Source: Flavivirga jejuensis (GTDB lineage Bacteria > Bacteroidota > Bacteroidia > Flavobacteriales > Flavobacteriaceae). Taken from it: a stretch of DNA of 64,000 bases. Each line of letters opens with the position of its first letter. The stretch's first letter is position 1. The notes below the pieces were generated by a model. The model saw nothing but the letters and a program-made list of their open reading frames with translations, did not search any database and was not told the DNA's origin. The translations under genes were made by a program, and so were the position numbers. Location of the stretch: contig NZ_JAUOEL010000003.1 in assembly GCF_030540765.1 (NCBI RefSeq), forward strand, positions 186,001 to 250,000, written 5' to 3'. This document shows positions 28,042 to 37,598 of the stretch, in pieces.

Positions 28042-28788
28042 TTAATTGTAGGTCTTAACTAGCATGATAATTGCCATAACAATCATGATACTATTTTCAA
28101 TAAACGTTGCCTTAGTCATTGGGAGTTTTAATGCGGTTCCTAAGCAAGCACATTGAATTGTTTTTTTATTTAAAAGTATTTTTATAACACCAATAGTTGT
28201 TATTCCTAAAATAACCAATGTGACTACTAAAGCGATTGGAATTTGAATACGCATTAAAAATAAGATCCCTAATGCTAACTCAATAAAAGGATATACCCAG
28301 CTATAAATAGGCATTACTTTAGCTAAGGGATCGTACATTTTAAAAGATTCTGGAAAGCCTTTTAAATCTAAAAGTTTAAAAAAGCTAAAAACAATGTAAA
28401 AAAGCCCCATAAAATCGAGCATAAAACTAGCACCATGCCATGGTCTGTAATTTAACAATACTGAAGCTATTGTAATATATCCAAAAATTAAGAACAGCGG
28501 AAATAACTGTTTTAACTCCGATTTTTTTCCTGCTGTCATATCAGAAGATGCCTGAACCTCATCAACTGAACTTGAAGCAGGCGTATGCTTTTCCGAAATT
28601 GTATATTTATCTGATAATGCTTTTTGCAATACGTCTATCGAAATATGATGTGACATTTCTATTGTTACCTGCGCTTTTTCTAAAGCTACTGTAGCATTTA
28701 AAACACCATCAATAGCATTAAGTTTGTCTTCTACCGAAGATTTGCAGCCATTACAGGTCATCCCTGTAACTGCATATATATGTTTCAT
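28042..28788 (-). CDS. HMA domain fused to MauE/DoxX-like membrane domain
   Basis: 248 residues. The first about 68 residues are an HMA domain with MTCNGCKSS (CxxC) and the fold pattern AIDGVLNATVALEKAQVTIEM. After a linker (70-95) come four or five membrane helices with a motif CACLGTALKLP near residue 211, resembling the KCxCFG motif of MauE/DoxX redox-associated membrane proteins. It may take metal or electrons across the inner membrane. Its stop abuts the TonB receptor start (28042/28041), so the two are co-transcribed. Confidence 0.8.
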   Translation of the reverse strand: MKHIYAVTGMTCNGCKSSVEDKLNAIDGVLNATVALEKAQVTIEMSHHISIDVLQKALSDKYTISEKHTPASSSVDEVQASSDMTAGKKSELKQLFPLFLIFGYITIASVLLNYRPWHGASFMLDFMGLFYIVFSFFKLLDLKGFPESFKMYDPLAKVMPIYSWVYPFIELALGILFLMRIQIPIALVVTLVILGITTIGVIKILLNKKTIQCACLGTALKLPMTKATFIENSIMIVMAIIMLVKTYN

Positions 28789-28858
28789 TTTGATTGAAAA
28801 TTTGAATTAATAAATTTTAAAAGATTCCCTTTTTCAAGGAAATAAAAAAATCTATTTA

Positions 28859-29272
28859 TCAAATTATAAAAACTTGGTCTAGCACATGTATGTCGGTGAC
28901 CAAATTAGGTGGAGAATAATCTTTGTGAGGCGTTATTTGCTTTGGTAGCGCTTTAAAAAGGCTAAAGTAAGCATATGTATAAGATGCGATGATTTGTTGC
29001 TCATCAAAATCTAAATCTTCGAATGAAGAAGGTTTTAATTCATTTTGACCTTCAATAACATCAACAACATCTTTACAACATGGTTTCTTTGTGATTTTTT
29101 CCAAAGCAATCTCGTAAGCTTCCATAGCACATTTATCTACTTCAGTAAAAACAGAGACATCGACTAAAACATCACCACAAAAATGTTTTTCAATAGTAAA
29201 AGATACTGTTGAAAACAAAACGAGTAATGCTAGAAGCATTGAAAAACTTTTATGTAATAATTCTTTTATCAC
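28859..29272 (-). CDS. Secreted Cys-rich protein, HYC_CC_PP type
   Basis: About 137 residues. Contains EKHFCGDVLVDVSVF, CAMEAYEI, KKPCCKDVVDVIEG and a C-terminal SPPNLVTDIHVLDQVFII, i.e. the HYC ... CC ... PP pattern of a small flavobacterial family found beside metal-handling genes. An N-terminal hydrophobic stretch (MLLALLVLFSTVSF) is a signal peptide. The open frame extends to 29287 with a TTG; I prefer GTG at 29272, which aligns with the KELLHKSFS opening of relatives, but a start at the internal ATG (29239) is possible. A TATTTTTG -7 box lies at 29277-29284. First gene of the metal locus. Confidence 0.7.
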   Translation of the reverse strand: MIKELLHKSFSMLLALLVLFSTVSFTIEKHFCGDVLVDVSVFTEVDKCAMEAYEIALEKITKKPCCKDVVDVIEGQNELKPSSFEDLDFDEQQIIASYTYAYFSLFKALPKQITPHKDYSPPNLVTDIHVLDQVFII

Positions 29273-29330
29273 AAAACAAAAATACAAAAAATAGAAGTTC
29301 CAGCCGTTTCTTTTATTAAATGATTAACAC

Positions 29331-29759
29331 TTAGCTTTTAAGTCTGTGATAATAAAAAGCAGGTAATAATAAAAGTAAAATAACAGGTTGTATTAAAAAC
29401 CGACGCACATTAAAAAACAGATAATAATCTTCCTGTCTTGGGTTAATAACGAAATATAAATAAATTAACAACAAAACAACATAAGCCAATATATAGATGA
29501 CTGTTGAAAATTTAATGATGCTTTTATCTTTAAAAAACACGTATAAAATAGCCAATGAAATAATACTGTTTGCCAAATACCGTAAAGTTGTGAAGCTCAC
29601 TAATTTTAAAACTTCACGTCTTGGACTATCAATATATAAGTAGTCGTTTTGAAAAAATGTTAAATAGGGATCGTAAAACAATTCATTTTCAAAAATCCGT
29701 ATTAGAACAAGTAATGCGAATAAAATAAATAGTAATATGTATTTAATTAATTTAGACAT
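29331..29759 (-). CDS. Exosortase F-associated membrane protein
   Basis: 142 residues with four or five predicted membrane helices and the conserved segment RIFENELFYDPYLTFFQNDYL followed by PRREVLKLVSFTTLRYLANSIIS and NPRQEDYYLFFNVRRFLIQP. I recognise this as the small protein that accompanies XrtF in flavobacteria. It overlaps the exosortase gene by 8 bp, so they form one unit. Precise role unknown. Confidence 0.85.
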   Translation of the reverse strand: MSKLIKYILLFILFALLVLIRIFENELFYDPYLTFFQNDYLYIDSPRREVLKLVSFTTLRYLANSIISLAILYVFFKDKSIIKFSTVIYILAYVVLLLIYLYFVINPRQEDYYLFFNVRRFLIQPVILLLLLPAFYYHRLKS

Positions 29760-30303
29760 TTTTCTTTTTTAGTTTAGAAAAACGATTCACCCAAAAAATC
29801 CATAGTAAAAACATCACACCATAAATAATTGTTGGAAAAACGACTGTATGTAAAATTTCTTTTTGCTCAGGATAATGATATAATGCTATAGTTAGTATTA
29901 CAATCCGAATTAAATTAACCGTATAAATTAAAACACTACCAGAAAGTATATAGAAAAACGTTGTTTTTAATCGTCCAGAAAAAGCAATAACAAATGACAT
30001 AAACAAAATAACAACACTTATAGAATTACAGCCTTCGATAACACGAGCTATATACTTGCCGCTTACAACAACTTTCATAGAGGGTTCATTGGGATGCGGC
30101 AACACTTGAGCATTATACCCTAGCGTGTTTAATAATGAGTTGCTTTGATTAGCTACCAAATGCGTTAAATAATCGGGATAAAACCTGGAACCATCAGAAG
30201 CATCTAAATACAGTTTATAAATCACAGAAAAAGATATATAAACCACTAAAAAAGTAAGGATAAACTTTATAACCGACTTGTATTTTAAAAAGAGTGTTTT
30301 CAT
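29752..30303 (-). CDS. xrtF: Exosortase family protein XrtF
   Basis: 183 residues, polytopic membrane protein. The transpeptidase-like triad of exosortases is visible: Cys92 in VIEGCNSISVVILFMSF, Arg133 in VNLIRIVILTIA and His152 in EILHTVVFPTIIYG. Exosortases cut a C-terminal sorting signal and are thought to transfer proteins to a surface anchor. No PEP-CTERM-like target is evident in this window. First gene of the pair with the XrtF-associated protein. Confidence 0.9.
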   Translation of the reverse strand: MKTLFLKYKSVIKFILTFLVVYISFSVIYKLYLDASDGSRFYPDYLTHLVANQSNSLLNTLGYNAQVLPHPNEPSMKVVVSGKYIARVIEGCNSISVVILFMSFVIAFSGRLKTTFFYILSGSVLIYTVNLIRIVILTIALYHYPEQKEILHTVVFPTIIYGVMFLLWIFWVNRFSKLKKKNV

Positions 30304-30492
30304 TTAGAGGCACATACGATTTTTCATTGGTTATACATAACTAGCATAAGAGCGTTAATAAATTAATACTAAAAAACTCATTGAGCTTATTTCAAAAAAA
30401 AACGTTTAACTGGTTTATTAAGATTAAAATTATGCAAAACTGGATATCGAAATTACACCTTTTTAAATACTTTTGCCAAAACTTTTGAATTT

Positions 30493-30951
30493 ATGATTTT
30501 TGAAACCCTGAAACCACAAGTAAAAACTATTGTTTTAAATACAGAAAAAACTGTAGACGAGCGTCTCTTAAACATCTGTGAACTACTTGAAACACATATA
30601 GAATATTATAATTGGGTTGGTTTTTATTTTAGAAATGGTACTAAAGAAGAATTGCATTTAGGGCCTTACGTGGGAGCACCAACAGACCACACCGTAATTC
30701 CTTTTGGTAAAGGTATTTGCGGACAGGTGGCTGTTAGTAATAAAAACTTTATAGTGCCAGATGTAGCAGCACAAGATAATTATATAGCCTGTAGTATTAC
30801 TGTTAAAGCCGAAATTGTGATTCCAATTTTTGTAAATGGTGAAAATATTGGTCAAATTGATATTGATTCAAATACTCCTGATCCATTTACTCAAGCAGAC
30901 GAACGTTTTTTAGAGTTTGTTTGTTCGCAAGTAGCAACACTTCTTTCGTAA
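30493..30951 (+). CDS. GAF-domain protein, probable free Met-(R)-sulfoxide reductase
   Basis: 152 residues, a single GAF domain. Cys76 in GKGICGQVAVSNKNF and Cys100 in NYIACSITVKAEIVIPIF match the resolving and catalytic Cys of fRMsr (YebR/MsrC) enzymes, which reduce free methionine-R-sulfoxide with thioredoxin. NWVGFYF and GQIDIDSNTPDPFT complete the family pattern. Cytoplasmic. A -7-like TACTTTTG sits at 30468-30475. Stands alone between divergent/convergent neighbours. Confidence 0.8.
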   Translation: MIFETLKPQVKTIVLNTEKTVDERLLNICELLETHIEYYNWVGFYFRNGTKEELHLGPYVGAPTDHTVIPFGKGICGQVAVSNKNFIVPDVAAQDNYIACSITVKAEIVIPIFVNGENIGQIDIDSNTPDPFTQADERFLEFVCSQVATLLS

Positions 30952-30991
30952 ACTCCAAAATTAAAACTCAAAACTCAATTATCAACCTACT

Positions 30992-31384
30992 TTAAATTCG
31001 ATTATTAGCTCTTTTTATTAATGCATCGAAAAACAAAATGAGAAAAATTAAAAAAGTTAAAAGCCTAAGGTAAATTAAATTTGTTATCAATAAAGGTAAA
31101 ATTACAAGTATCATAAAAATGGCACCTAGAATTTTATTTGTTTTCTTTTTTAAAATCATTAATAATATAAAACCGAATAAGTATATAAACGTTGAGTATC
31201 CATAGTAATAGAAATTAAAAATGTCTTCATAATTAAACGACCATCCAACTGTTTTATTAAAACCAAAGAAATTAATATCAGACACTCCCCAAGTAACAAT
31301 ATTAAAAATCACTAAAATTAGGTACAAATAAAGCATTCCATTTTCCAAATACCAGCTAACAGTCCTTTTAGGTTTTACTCTCAT
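30992..31384 (-). CDS. Small hypothetical membrane protein
   Basis: 130 residues with four hydrophobic segments (about 16-34, 62-79, 84-104 and 106-122) and many aromatic residues (FNFYYYGYSTFIYLFGF). No recognisable motif; function unknown. Convergent with the GAF gene and divergent from purH. Confidence 0.6.
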   Translation of the reverse strand: MRVKPKRTVSWYLENGMLYLYLILVIFNIVTWGVSDINFFGFNKTVGWSFNYEDIFNFYYYGYSTFIYLFGFILLMILKKKTNKILGAIFMILVILPLLITNLIYLRLLTFLIFLILFFDALIKRANNRI

Positions 31385-31619
31385 GACATAAAAATAGTAT
31401 TATTTAGGGTTTTGGGATTTTATTTTTTTGGGATTTAAAAGTAGCTTGTTAACAACTTCTCTTTTTAGTTAAAAAATCTACCTCTTTTTTGTTAATTAGA
31501 AGCTTGTATTTTGAAGGAAATAAGTACTTTTGCATTTATTTAAAATTTTCAGCTTAAAACCCTGATAAACAACTATAATCTCATTCCAAAAATTAGGAAT
31601 TAAAAATAACACATCGAAA

Positions 31620-33152
31620 ATGAGCAACGAAAAAACCATTAAATCTGCATTAATCTCAGTATTTAGTAAAGACGGATTAGAACCTATTGTAAAAAAATTA
31701 AGTGAACAAGGTGTTACCATTTATTCTACTGGTGGTACTCAAAAATTCATAAATGATTTAGGTGTAGACGTGGTTCCTGTTGAAGATGTTACATCTTACC
31801 CTTCTATTCTTGGTGGTCGTGTAAAAACATTACACCCTAAAGTTTTTGGAGGTATTTTAAACAGACAAAATCATGATGGTGATATCGCAGAATTAACAGA
31901 ATTCGAAATTCCTCAAATTGATGTGGTTATTGTTGATTTATATCCATTTGAAAAAACAGTTGCATCTGGTGCTAGTACCGAAGATATTATTGAAAAAATA
32001 GATATTGGTGGTATTTCTTTAATTCGTGCTGCTGCAAAAAACTATGCTGATGTTATTTGTGTATCATCAGTAGATGATTATGCTGAATTTTTAACTCTAA
32101 TATCTGAAAATAACGGCACTATTTCTGAAGAAAACAGAAAACTTTTTGCTGGTAAAGCTTTTAATGTATCTTCTCATTACGATACAGCTATTTTTAACTA
32201 CTTCAACAAAAATCATGATGAAGCTGCTTTAAAAATTAGCGAAACAAAAGGCAAAGTATTGCGTTATGGAGAAAACCCACACCAAAGAGGCTTTTTCTTC
32301 GGAAACTTTGATGAGTTATTCACTAAACTTCACGGTAAAGAATTAAGCTACAATAATCTTTTAGATGTTGATGCCGCTGTAAATTTAATAACTGAATTTA
32401 AAAACGATGCGCCAACTTTTGCTATTTTAAAACATAATAACGCTTGTGGTATAGCACAACGCGATACACTTCATCAAGCATATACTGATGCCTTAGCTGG
32501 AGATCCCGTTTCTGCATTTGGTGGTGTTTTAATTAGTAATAAAGAAATTGATGTGGCAACAGCAAACGACATTCACAAACTATTCTGTGAAGTTGTTATT
32601 GCGCCTTCTTTTTCAGCAGAAGCCTTAGCAATACTTCAAGGTAAAAAAAATCGGATCATACTAGTACTCCACGATATAGAATTACCAAAGATGAATGTTA
32701 GAAGTTGTCTAAACGGTGTATTACTTCAAGACAGAAATGCCATTACAGATACTATTGAAGGTTTAAAAAATGTTACAAACTCGAATCCAAACACTGATGA
32801 ATTGGAAGATCTGATATTTGCTTCAAAAATTTGTAAACACACAAAATCTAATACCATCGTATTAGTAAAAAACAAACAGTTATATGCTAGTGGCACAGGA
32901 CAAACAAGTCGTGTAGACGCCCTAGAACAGGCCATACATAAAGCAAATTCATTTAAATTTGATTTAAATGGTGCTGCCATGGCCAGCGATGCTTTTTTCC
33001 CTTTTCCAGACTGTGTTGAAATTGCAAAAAATGCTGGTGTAACTGCTGTTATTCAACCTGGTGGCTCTATAAAAGATCAATTAAGTATTGATTATTGTAA
33101 TGAAAATGATCTGGCTATGGTATTTACTGGCACACGTCATTTTAAACATTAA
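31620..33152 (+). CDS. purH: Bifunctional AICAR transformylase/IMP cyclohydrolase
   Basis: 510 residues. The last two steps of IMP synthesis. The N-terminal cyclohydrolase (about 1-195) has STGGTQKFI, GGRVKTLHPKV, VDLYPFEKT and GGISLIRAAAKN; the C-terminal formyltransferase has the catalytic KHNNACG (Lys-His), DPVSAFGG, GQTSRVDA, MASDAFFPFPD and the final GTRHFKH. Complete. A -7-like TACTTTTG lies at 31525-31532. Confidence 0.97.
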   Translation: MSNEKTIKSALISVFSKDGLEPIVKKLSEQGVTIYSTGGTQKFINDLGVDVVPVEDVTSYPSILGGRVKTLHPKVFGGILNRQNHDGDIAELTEFEIPQIDVVIVDLYPFEKTVASGASTEDIIEKIDIGGISLIRAAAKNYADVICVSSVDDYAEFLTLISENNGTISEENRKLFAGKAFNVSSHYDTAIFNYFNKNHDEAALKISETKGKVLRYGENPHQRGFFFGNFDELFTKLHGKELSYNNLLDVDAAVNLITEFKNDAPTFAILKHNNACGIAQRDTLHQAYTDALAGDPVSAFGGVLISNKEIDVATANDIHKLFCEVVIAPSFSAEALAILQGKKNRIILVLHDIELPKMNVRSCLNGVLLQDRNAITDTIEGLKNVTNSNPNTDELEDLIFASKICKHTKSNTIVLVKNKQLYASGTGQTSRVDALEQAIHKANSFKFDLNGAAMASDAFFPFPDCVEIAKNAGVTAVIQPGGSIKDQLSIDYCNENDLAMVFTGTRHFKH

Positions 33153-33313
33153 AAATATTACGTTATTAGTCATCTAAAAATCAATGAAATCCGTATAATT
33201 GAATTATGCCTTTTTTTTAATGAAATTTGAATGGTCTTAAAACTTATATATTTATCAACTTTTATTACATTTACGGGATTCGTTTTTTAAACCACTTAAA
33301 TTTTTAATAGCAC

Positions 33314-34342
33314 ATGGGCTTTTTTGACTTCTTAACCGAAGAAATTGCAATAGATTTAGGAACTGCAAATACTCTTATTATTCATAACGACAAAGTTGTT
33401 GTTGACGCACCTTCCATTGTTGCACGCGATAGAATTTCTGGAAAAATTATAGCTGTTGGTCAAGAAGCCAGTTTAATGCAAGGTAAAACTCATGAAAATA
33501 TTAAAACCATTCGCCCTTTAAAAGATGGCGTTATTGCAGATTTTGATGCTTCTGAGCAAATGATAAGTATGTTTATCAAAAACATCCCTGCTTTAAAAAA
33601 GAAGTTTTTCACACCAGCACTTCGTATGGTTATATGTATTCCATCTGGAATTACAGAAGTAGAAATGCGTGCGGTAAAAGAAAGTGCAGAACGTGTAAAT
33701 GGTAAAGAAGTGTACTTAATACACGAACCAATGGCAGCAGCTATTGGTATTGGAGTAGATATTATGCAACCTAAAGGAAATATGGTGGTAGATATAGGTG
33801 GTGGTACCACAGAAATTGCTGTGATTGCTCTTGGTGGTATTGTTTGTGATAAATCTGTTAAAATTGCAGGTGACGTTTTTACAAATGATATTGTTTATTA
33901 TATGCGTACACAACACAACTTATATGTTGGAGAGCGTACCGCTGAAAAAATAAAAATACAAATAGGTTCCGCTACCGAAGATTTAGAATTACCTCCAGAA
34001 GATATGAGCGTTCAAGGTCGTGATTTATTAACTGGTAAACCTAAACAAGTCTCTATTTCGCATAGAGAAATCGCAAAAGCATTAGATAAATCCATTTTAA
34101 GAATTGAAGATGCTGTTATGGAAACGCTATCTCAAACACCTCCAGAATTAGCTGCAGACATATACAATACTGGTATTTATTTAGCTGGTGGTGGATCCAT
34201 GTTAAGAGGTTTAGATAAACGTTTATCTCAAAAAACAGACCTTCCTGTTTATATAGCAGAAGATCCTTTACGTGCCGTTGTTAGAGGTACTGGTATCACA
34301 CTTAAAAATTTACCTAAATACAAAAGTGTATTGATTAAATAG
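33314..34342 (+). CDS. mreB: Rod-shape determining protein MreB
   Basis: 342 residues. Bacterial actin that organises side-wall synthesis. Starts MGFFDFLTEEIAIDLGTANTLI with the phosphate-1 loop DLGTANT, then MVVDIGGGTTEIAVIALGGIV (phosphate 2) and IYLAGGGSMLRGLDKRL (adenosine motif). Family-typical length. First gene of mreB-mreC-mreD-mrdA-rodA with a 161-bp upstream gap. Confidence 0.98.
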   Translation: MGFFDFLTEEIAIDLGTANTLIIHNDKVVVDAPSIVARDRISGKIIAVGQEASLMQGKTHENIKTIRPLKDGVIADFDASEQMISMFIKNIPALKKKFFTPALRMVICIPSGITEVEMRAVKESAERVNGKEVYLIHEPMAAAIGIGVDIMQPKGNMVVDIGGGTTEIAVIALGGIVCDKSVKIAGDVFTNDIVYYMRTQHNLYVGERTAEKIKIQIGSATEDLELPPEDMSVQGRDLLTGKPKQVSISHREIAKALDKSILRIEDAVMETLSQTPPELAADIYNTGIYLAGGGSMLRGLDKRLSQKTDLPVYIAEDPLRAVVRGTGITLKNLPKYKSVLIK

Positions 34343-34358
34343 AGACACCCCTAAATCC

Positions 34359-35165
34359 ATGCAACAGATTATTAATTTCATAATAAGAAACAAAAACTTT
34401 TTGTTGTTCTTGTTGCTGTTTTCTTTTTCTATTTTATTTACAATTCAATCACATTCTTACCATAAGAGCAAGTTTATTAATTCGGCTAATTTTTTATGTG
34501 GAAGTATTTACAATGCTGCAAACAATATGAGTGCATATTTTAGTTTAAACTCACAAAACAAGCTTTTATCCGAAGAAAACAGACGTTTAAAATCACTTTT
34601 GTATAATTTAGAAAACACTACAGAAATAAACAATTCCGATAGCCTTAATAAGCCATATTATTTTTCTAACGCTCAGATTATTAAAAACAATTATTCTGCG
34701 ATTGATAATGTTCTTTTAATCAACAAAGGCATCAATGATAGCATAAAACAAGATTTTGGTGTTGCATCAACCGAAGGCATTATAGGTATTGTTGATAAAA
34801 CAAGTGGTAATTATGCCACAGTAATATCTATTTTAAATTCGACTAGCTCAATAAGTGCGCAATTAAAAAAAACAAATCATTATGGCACATTAAAATGGGA
34901 TGCCAAATCACCTGAATTCACTCAGTTAGTTGATATTCAAAAAATAGCTCCAGTTTCTGTAGGAGATACTATCATTACTTCTGGACGTTCTTCAATTTTC
35001 CCTAAGGGGATCCCTATTGGTACCGTGGCTAATTTTGAATTGGATGCCTCCGAAAATTATTATGAGATTAATGTGAAGCTTTTTAACGATATGACTAATC
35101 TCGAGCATGTTTACATTATAGAAAATATCAACAAACCTGAGATTACTAATTTACTAAATGAATAA
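34359..35165 (+). CDS. mreC: Rod-shape determining protein MreC
   Basis: 268 residues. One N-terminal membrane helix (about 11-28), a coiled-coil stretch (LNSQNKLLSEENRRLKSLLYNLE, about 60-85), then the beta-rich periplasmic domain with GVASTEGIIGIVDKTSGNYATV and GDTIITSGRSSIFPKGIPIGTV. Links MreB and penicillin-binding proteins. Overlaps mreD by 8 bp. Confidence 0.95.
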   Translation: MQQIINFIIRNKNFLLFLLLFSFSILFTIQSHSYHKSKFINSANFLCGSIYNAANNMSAYFSLNSQNKLLSEENRRLKSLLYNLENTTEINNSDSLNKPYYFSNAQIIKNNYSAIDNVLLINKGINDSIKQDFGVASTEGIIGIVDKTSGNYATVISILNSTSSISAQLKKTNHYGTLKWDAKSPEFTQLVDIQKIAPVSVGDTIITSGRSSIFPKGIPIGTVANFELDASENYYEINVKLFNDMTNLEHVYIIENINKPEITNLLNE

Positions 35166-35664
35166 TTTATTTTCTGTAAATAGCATCCGTTTCATTGTAT
35201 TAATACTAATACAGGTTTTAGTATTTAATAACATTAACTTTTTAGGATACATTAACCCGTATCCATATATTCTATTTATTGCCTTATTTCCAATTAAAAA
35301 CAACAGAGCTATAATCATTTTATCAAGTTTCTTATTAGGATTAACTATTGATATGTTTTTAGATTCTGGAGGAATTCATGCAGCAGCTTGTGTATTTATC
35401 GCTTATGTAAGACCCATCATATTAAAGTTTTCCTTTGGTATGATTTACGAACACCATACTATAAAATTTAGCACTGTAGAGTTTGGTTCGAAACTCACTT
35501 ATGTTATATTACTTGTTATACTGCACCATATTATTTTGTTTTCATTAGAAATATTTAACTTTTCAAAAATAATTTTAGTGCTTCAAAAAACGTTATTCTC
35601 AAGTATGTTTACCATCTTATTAAGTATGATAATAACTATTATTTTTAGTCAAAAACCCAAATGA
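35158..35664 (+). CDS. mreD: Rod-shape determining protein MreD
   Basis: 168 residues with about five membrane helices; INPYPYILFIALFPI and the GLTIDMFLDSGGIHAAA motif are typical of MreD. It overlaps mreC by 8 bp and mrdA by 4 bp (ATGA), consistent with translational coupling in the elongasome operon. Confidence 0.92.
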   Translation: MNNLFSVNSIRFIVLILIQVLVFNNINFLGYINPYPYILFIALFPIKNNRAIIILSSFLLGLTIDMFLDSGGIHAAACVFIAYVRPIILKFSFGMIYEHHTIKFSTVEFGSKLTYVILLVILHHIILFSLEIFNFSKIILVLQKTLFSSMFTILLSMIITIIFSQKPK

Positions 35665-37598
35665 GACAGCTTCTACTTTTCATTTCTATAATATTTGTTG
35701 GTCTTTTATTTATAGCTAGACTCTTCTACCTTCAAATATACACTTCAACCGAACACAATTTATTTGAAGATAATGCTATTAGAAAAGTATTTGATTATCC
35801 AAAACGAGGTTTCGTTTACGATAGAAATGGTACACTTTTAGTTGCCAACCAGCCATCATACGATGTTATGATTATACCCCGTGAAGTAGAACCACTAGAC
35901 ACTCTTGAGTTTTGCTCACTATTGAAAATAGACAAAAAGAAATTTATAAAAACATACAATAAAGCCAGACGCCACTCCCCTAGATTGCCATCTGTTTTCC
36001 TATCTCATATGTCAAAAGAAGATTATGCTGTTTTACAGGAAAAAATGCGAAAATTTACAGGTTTTTATATTCAAAAAAGATCTCTCAGACATTATCAAAC
36101 AACTATTGGCGCTAATGTTTTGGGAAATATTGGAGAGGTAAACACAAACGATCAAAAAAAAGATCCCTATTACAGAATGGGGGATTTAAAAGGAAAACAA
36201 GGTGTTGAAGCAACTTACGAAAAAACATTACGTGGTGTAAAAGGCATCAAATTTATCCAAAAAGATCGATTTAACAGAAATATTGGTCCCTATAAAGAAG
36301 GTCAACTCGATACCATCCCAGAACAAGGAAAAGATATTACTATAACTATTGATGCCAATTTACAAGCTTATGGTGAATTACTTATGCAAAATAAACGTGG
36401 TGGGGTTATAGCTATTGAACCTGGCACTGGAGAAATATTAACCATGGTTGCCGCACCCACCTACGACCCTAGTTTGTTAGTAGGAAGAGATCGCTCCAAA
36501 AACTTCACAAAACTTTACAATGATACTATCGCCAAACCGCTTTTTAACAGAAGTTTGAAAGGGGTTTACGAACCTGGATCTCCTTTTAAATTAATGAATG
36601 CCTTAATTGCACTTCAAGAAAACGTTATTTCTGATACTGAAAAAGTCACCTGTTACCAGGGTTACAAATATGGGAATCGTTTTATGAAATGTCATTGCAA
36701 TTATGGCACTAGAAATGATTTGGTTTCTGGCATACAAAGATCCTGTAATGCGTATTTCGCAACGACGTACAGAAAAATTTTAGACAAACATGACAATGCC
36801 TCAATCGGAATCGATAATTGGAGTAAGCATGTTAAAAGTTTTGGCTTAGGGAATTATTTAGATAATGATTTATTTGTTGGAGCAAGAGGTCGTGTTCCCA
36901 ATAGAGCTTATTACAAACGCATTTACCCAAAAACATTTTATTCTACTTATACTATATCTAATGCCATTGGACAAGGCGAAGTAGCCACTACGCCTATTCA
37001 ATTAGCAAATATGATTGCTGCTATTGCCAATAGAGGTTATTATTATACACCACATATTATAAAATCTATTGAAAATGAAACATTACCAGAAAAATATACA
37101 AAACCTAAGTATACATCGATAGATAGAGAACATTTTGAACCAGTGATCGAAGGCATGTTTCAAGTTTATAAAAAAGGTACAGCAGCTTCATTACAGGTAA
37201 AAGATATTGACATTTGTGGTAAAACTGGAACCGTAGAAAATTTTGCTATTATAGATAGTTTAAAAACTCAGCTTACAGATCATTCTATTTTTGTTGCTTA
37301 TGCACCTAAAGATAATCCTAAAATAGCGATTGCTGTTTTTGTTGAAAACGGCTATTGGGGTAGTCGTTTTGCAGGCAAAATAGCTAGTTTACTTATAGAA
37401 AAACACATTAAAGGGTATATTACCAGAAAAGATTTAGAGGACTGGATTTTAAGACATAGCTTAGAAAACGAATACGCTAAACCATATTCTGGAGAGCCTT
37501 TTAGAATTAATGAACATACAAGGTTACAACTTGTTGAAGAAGCCGAATACAAACAACTTAAACAACAAGTAAAAAATTTACAAAACCCCATAAATTAA
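35661..37598 (+). CDS. mrdA: Penicillin-binding protein 2 (elongation transpeptidase)
   Basis: 645 residues. One N-terminal membrane anchor (1-20), a PBP dimerisation domain (PKRGFVYDRNGTLLVANQPSYDV...) and a transpeptidase domain with SxxK (EPGSPFKLMNAL), SxN (QRSCNAYFATT) and KTG (CGKTGTVENFA). Cross-links side-wall peptidoglycan together with RodA. Its TAA overlaps the rodA ATG by one base. Confidence 0.96.
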   Translation: MRQLLLFISIIFVGLLFIARLFYLQIYTSTEHNLFEDNAIRKVFDYPKRGFVYDRNGTLLVANQPSYDVMIIPREVEPLDTLEFCSLLKIDKKKFIKTYNKARRHSPRLPSVFLSHMSKEDYAVLQEKMRKFTGFYIQKRSLRHYQTTIGANVLGNIGEVNTNDQKKDPYYRMGDLKGKQGVEATYEKTLRGVKGIKFIQKDRFNRNIGPYKEGQLDTIPEQGKDITITIDANLQAYGELLMQNKRGGVIAIEPGTGEILTMVAAPTYDPSLLVGRDRSKNFTKLYNDTIAKPLFNRSLKGVYEPGSPFKLMNALIALQENVISDTEKVTCYQGYKYGNRFMKCHCNYGTRNDLVSGIQRSCNAYFATTYRKILDKHDNASIGIDNWSKHVKSFGLGNYLDNDLFVGARGRVPNRAYYKRIYPKTFYSTYTISNAIGQGEVATTPIQLANMIAAIANRGYYYTPHIIKSIENETLPEKYTKPKYTSIDREHFEPVIEGMFQVYKKGTAASLQVKDIDICGKTGTVENFAIIDSLKTQLTDHSIFVAYAPKDNPKIAIAVFVENGYWGSRFAGKIASLLIEKHIKGYITRKDLEDWILRHSLENEYAKPYSGEPFRINEHTRLQLVEEAEYKQLKQQVKNLQNPIN

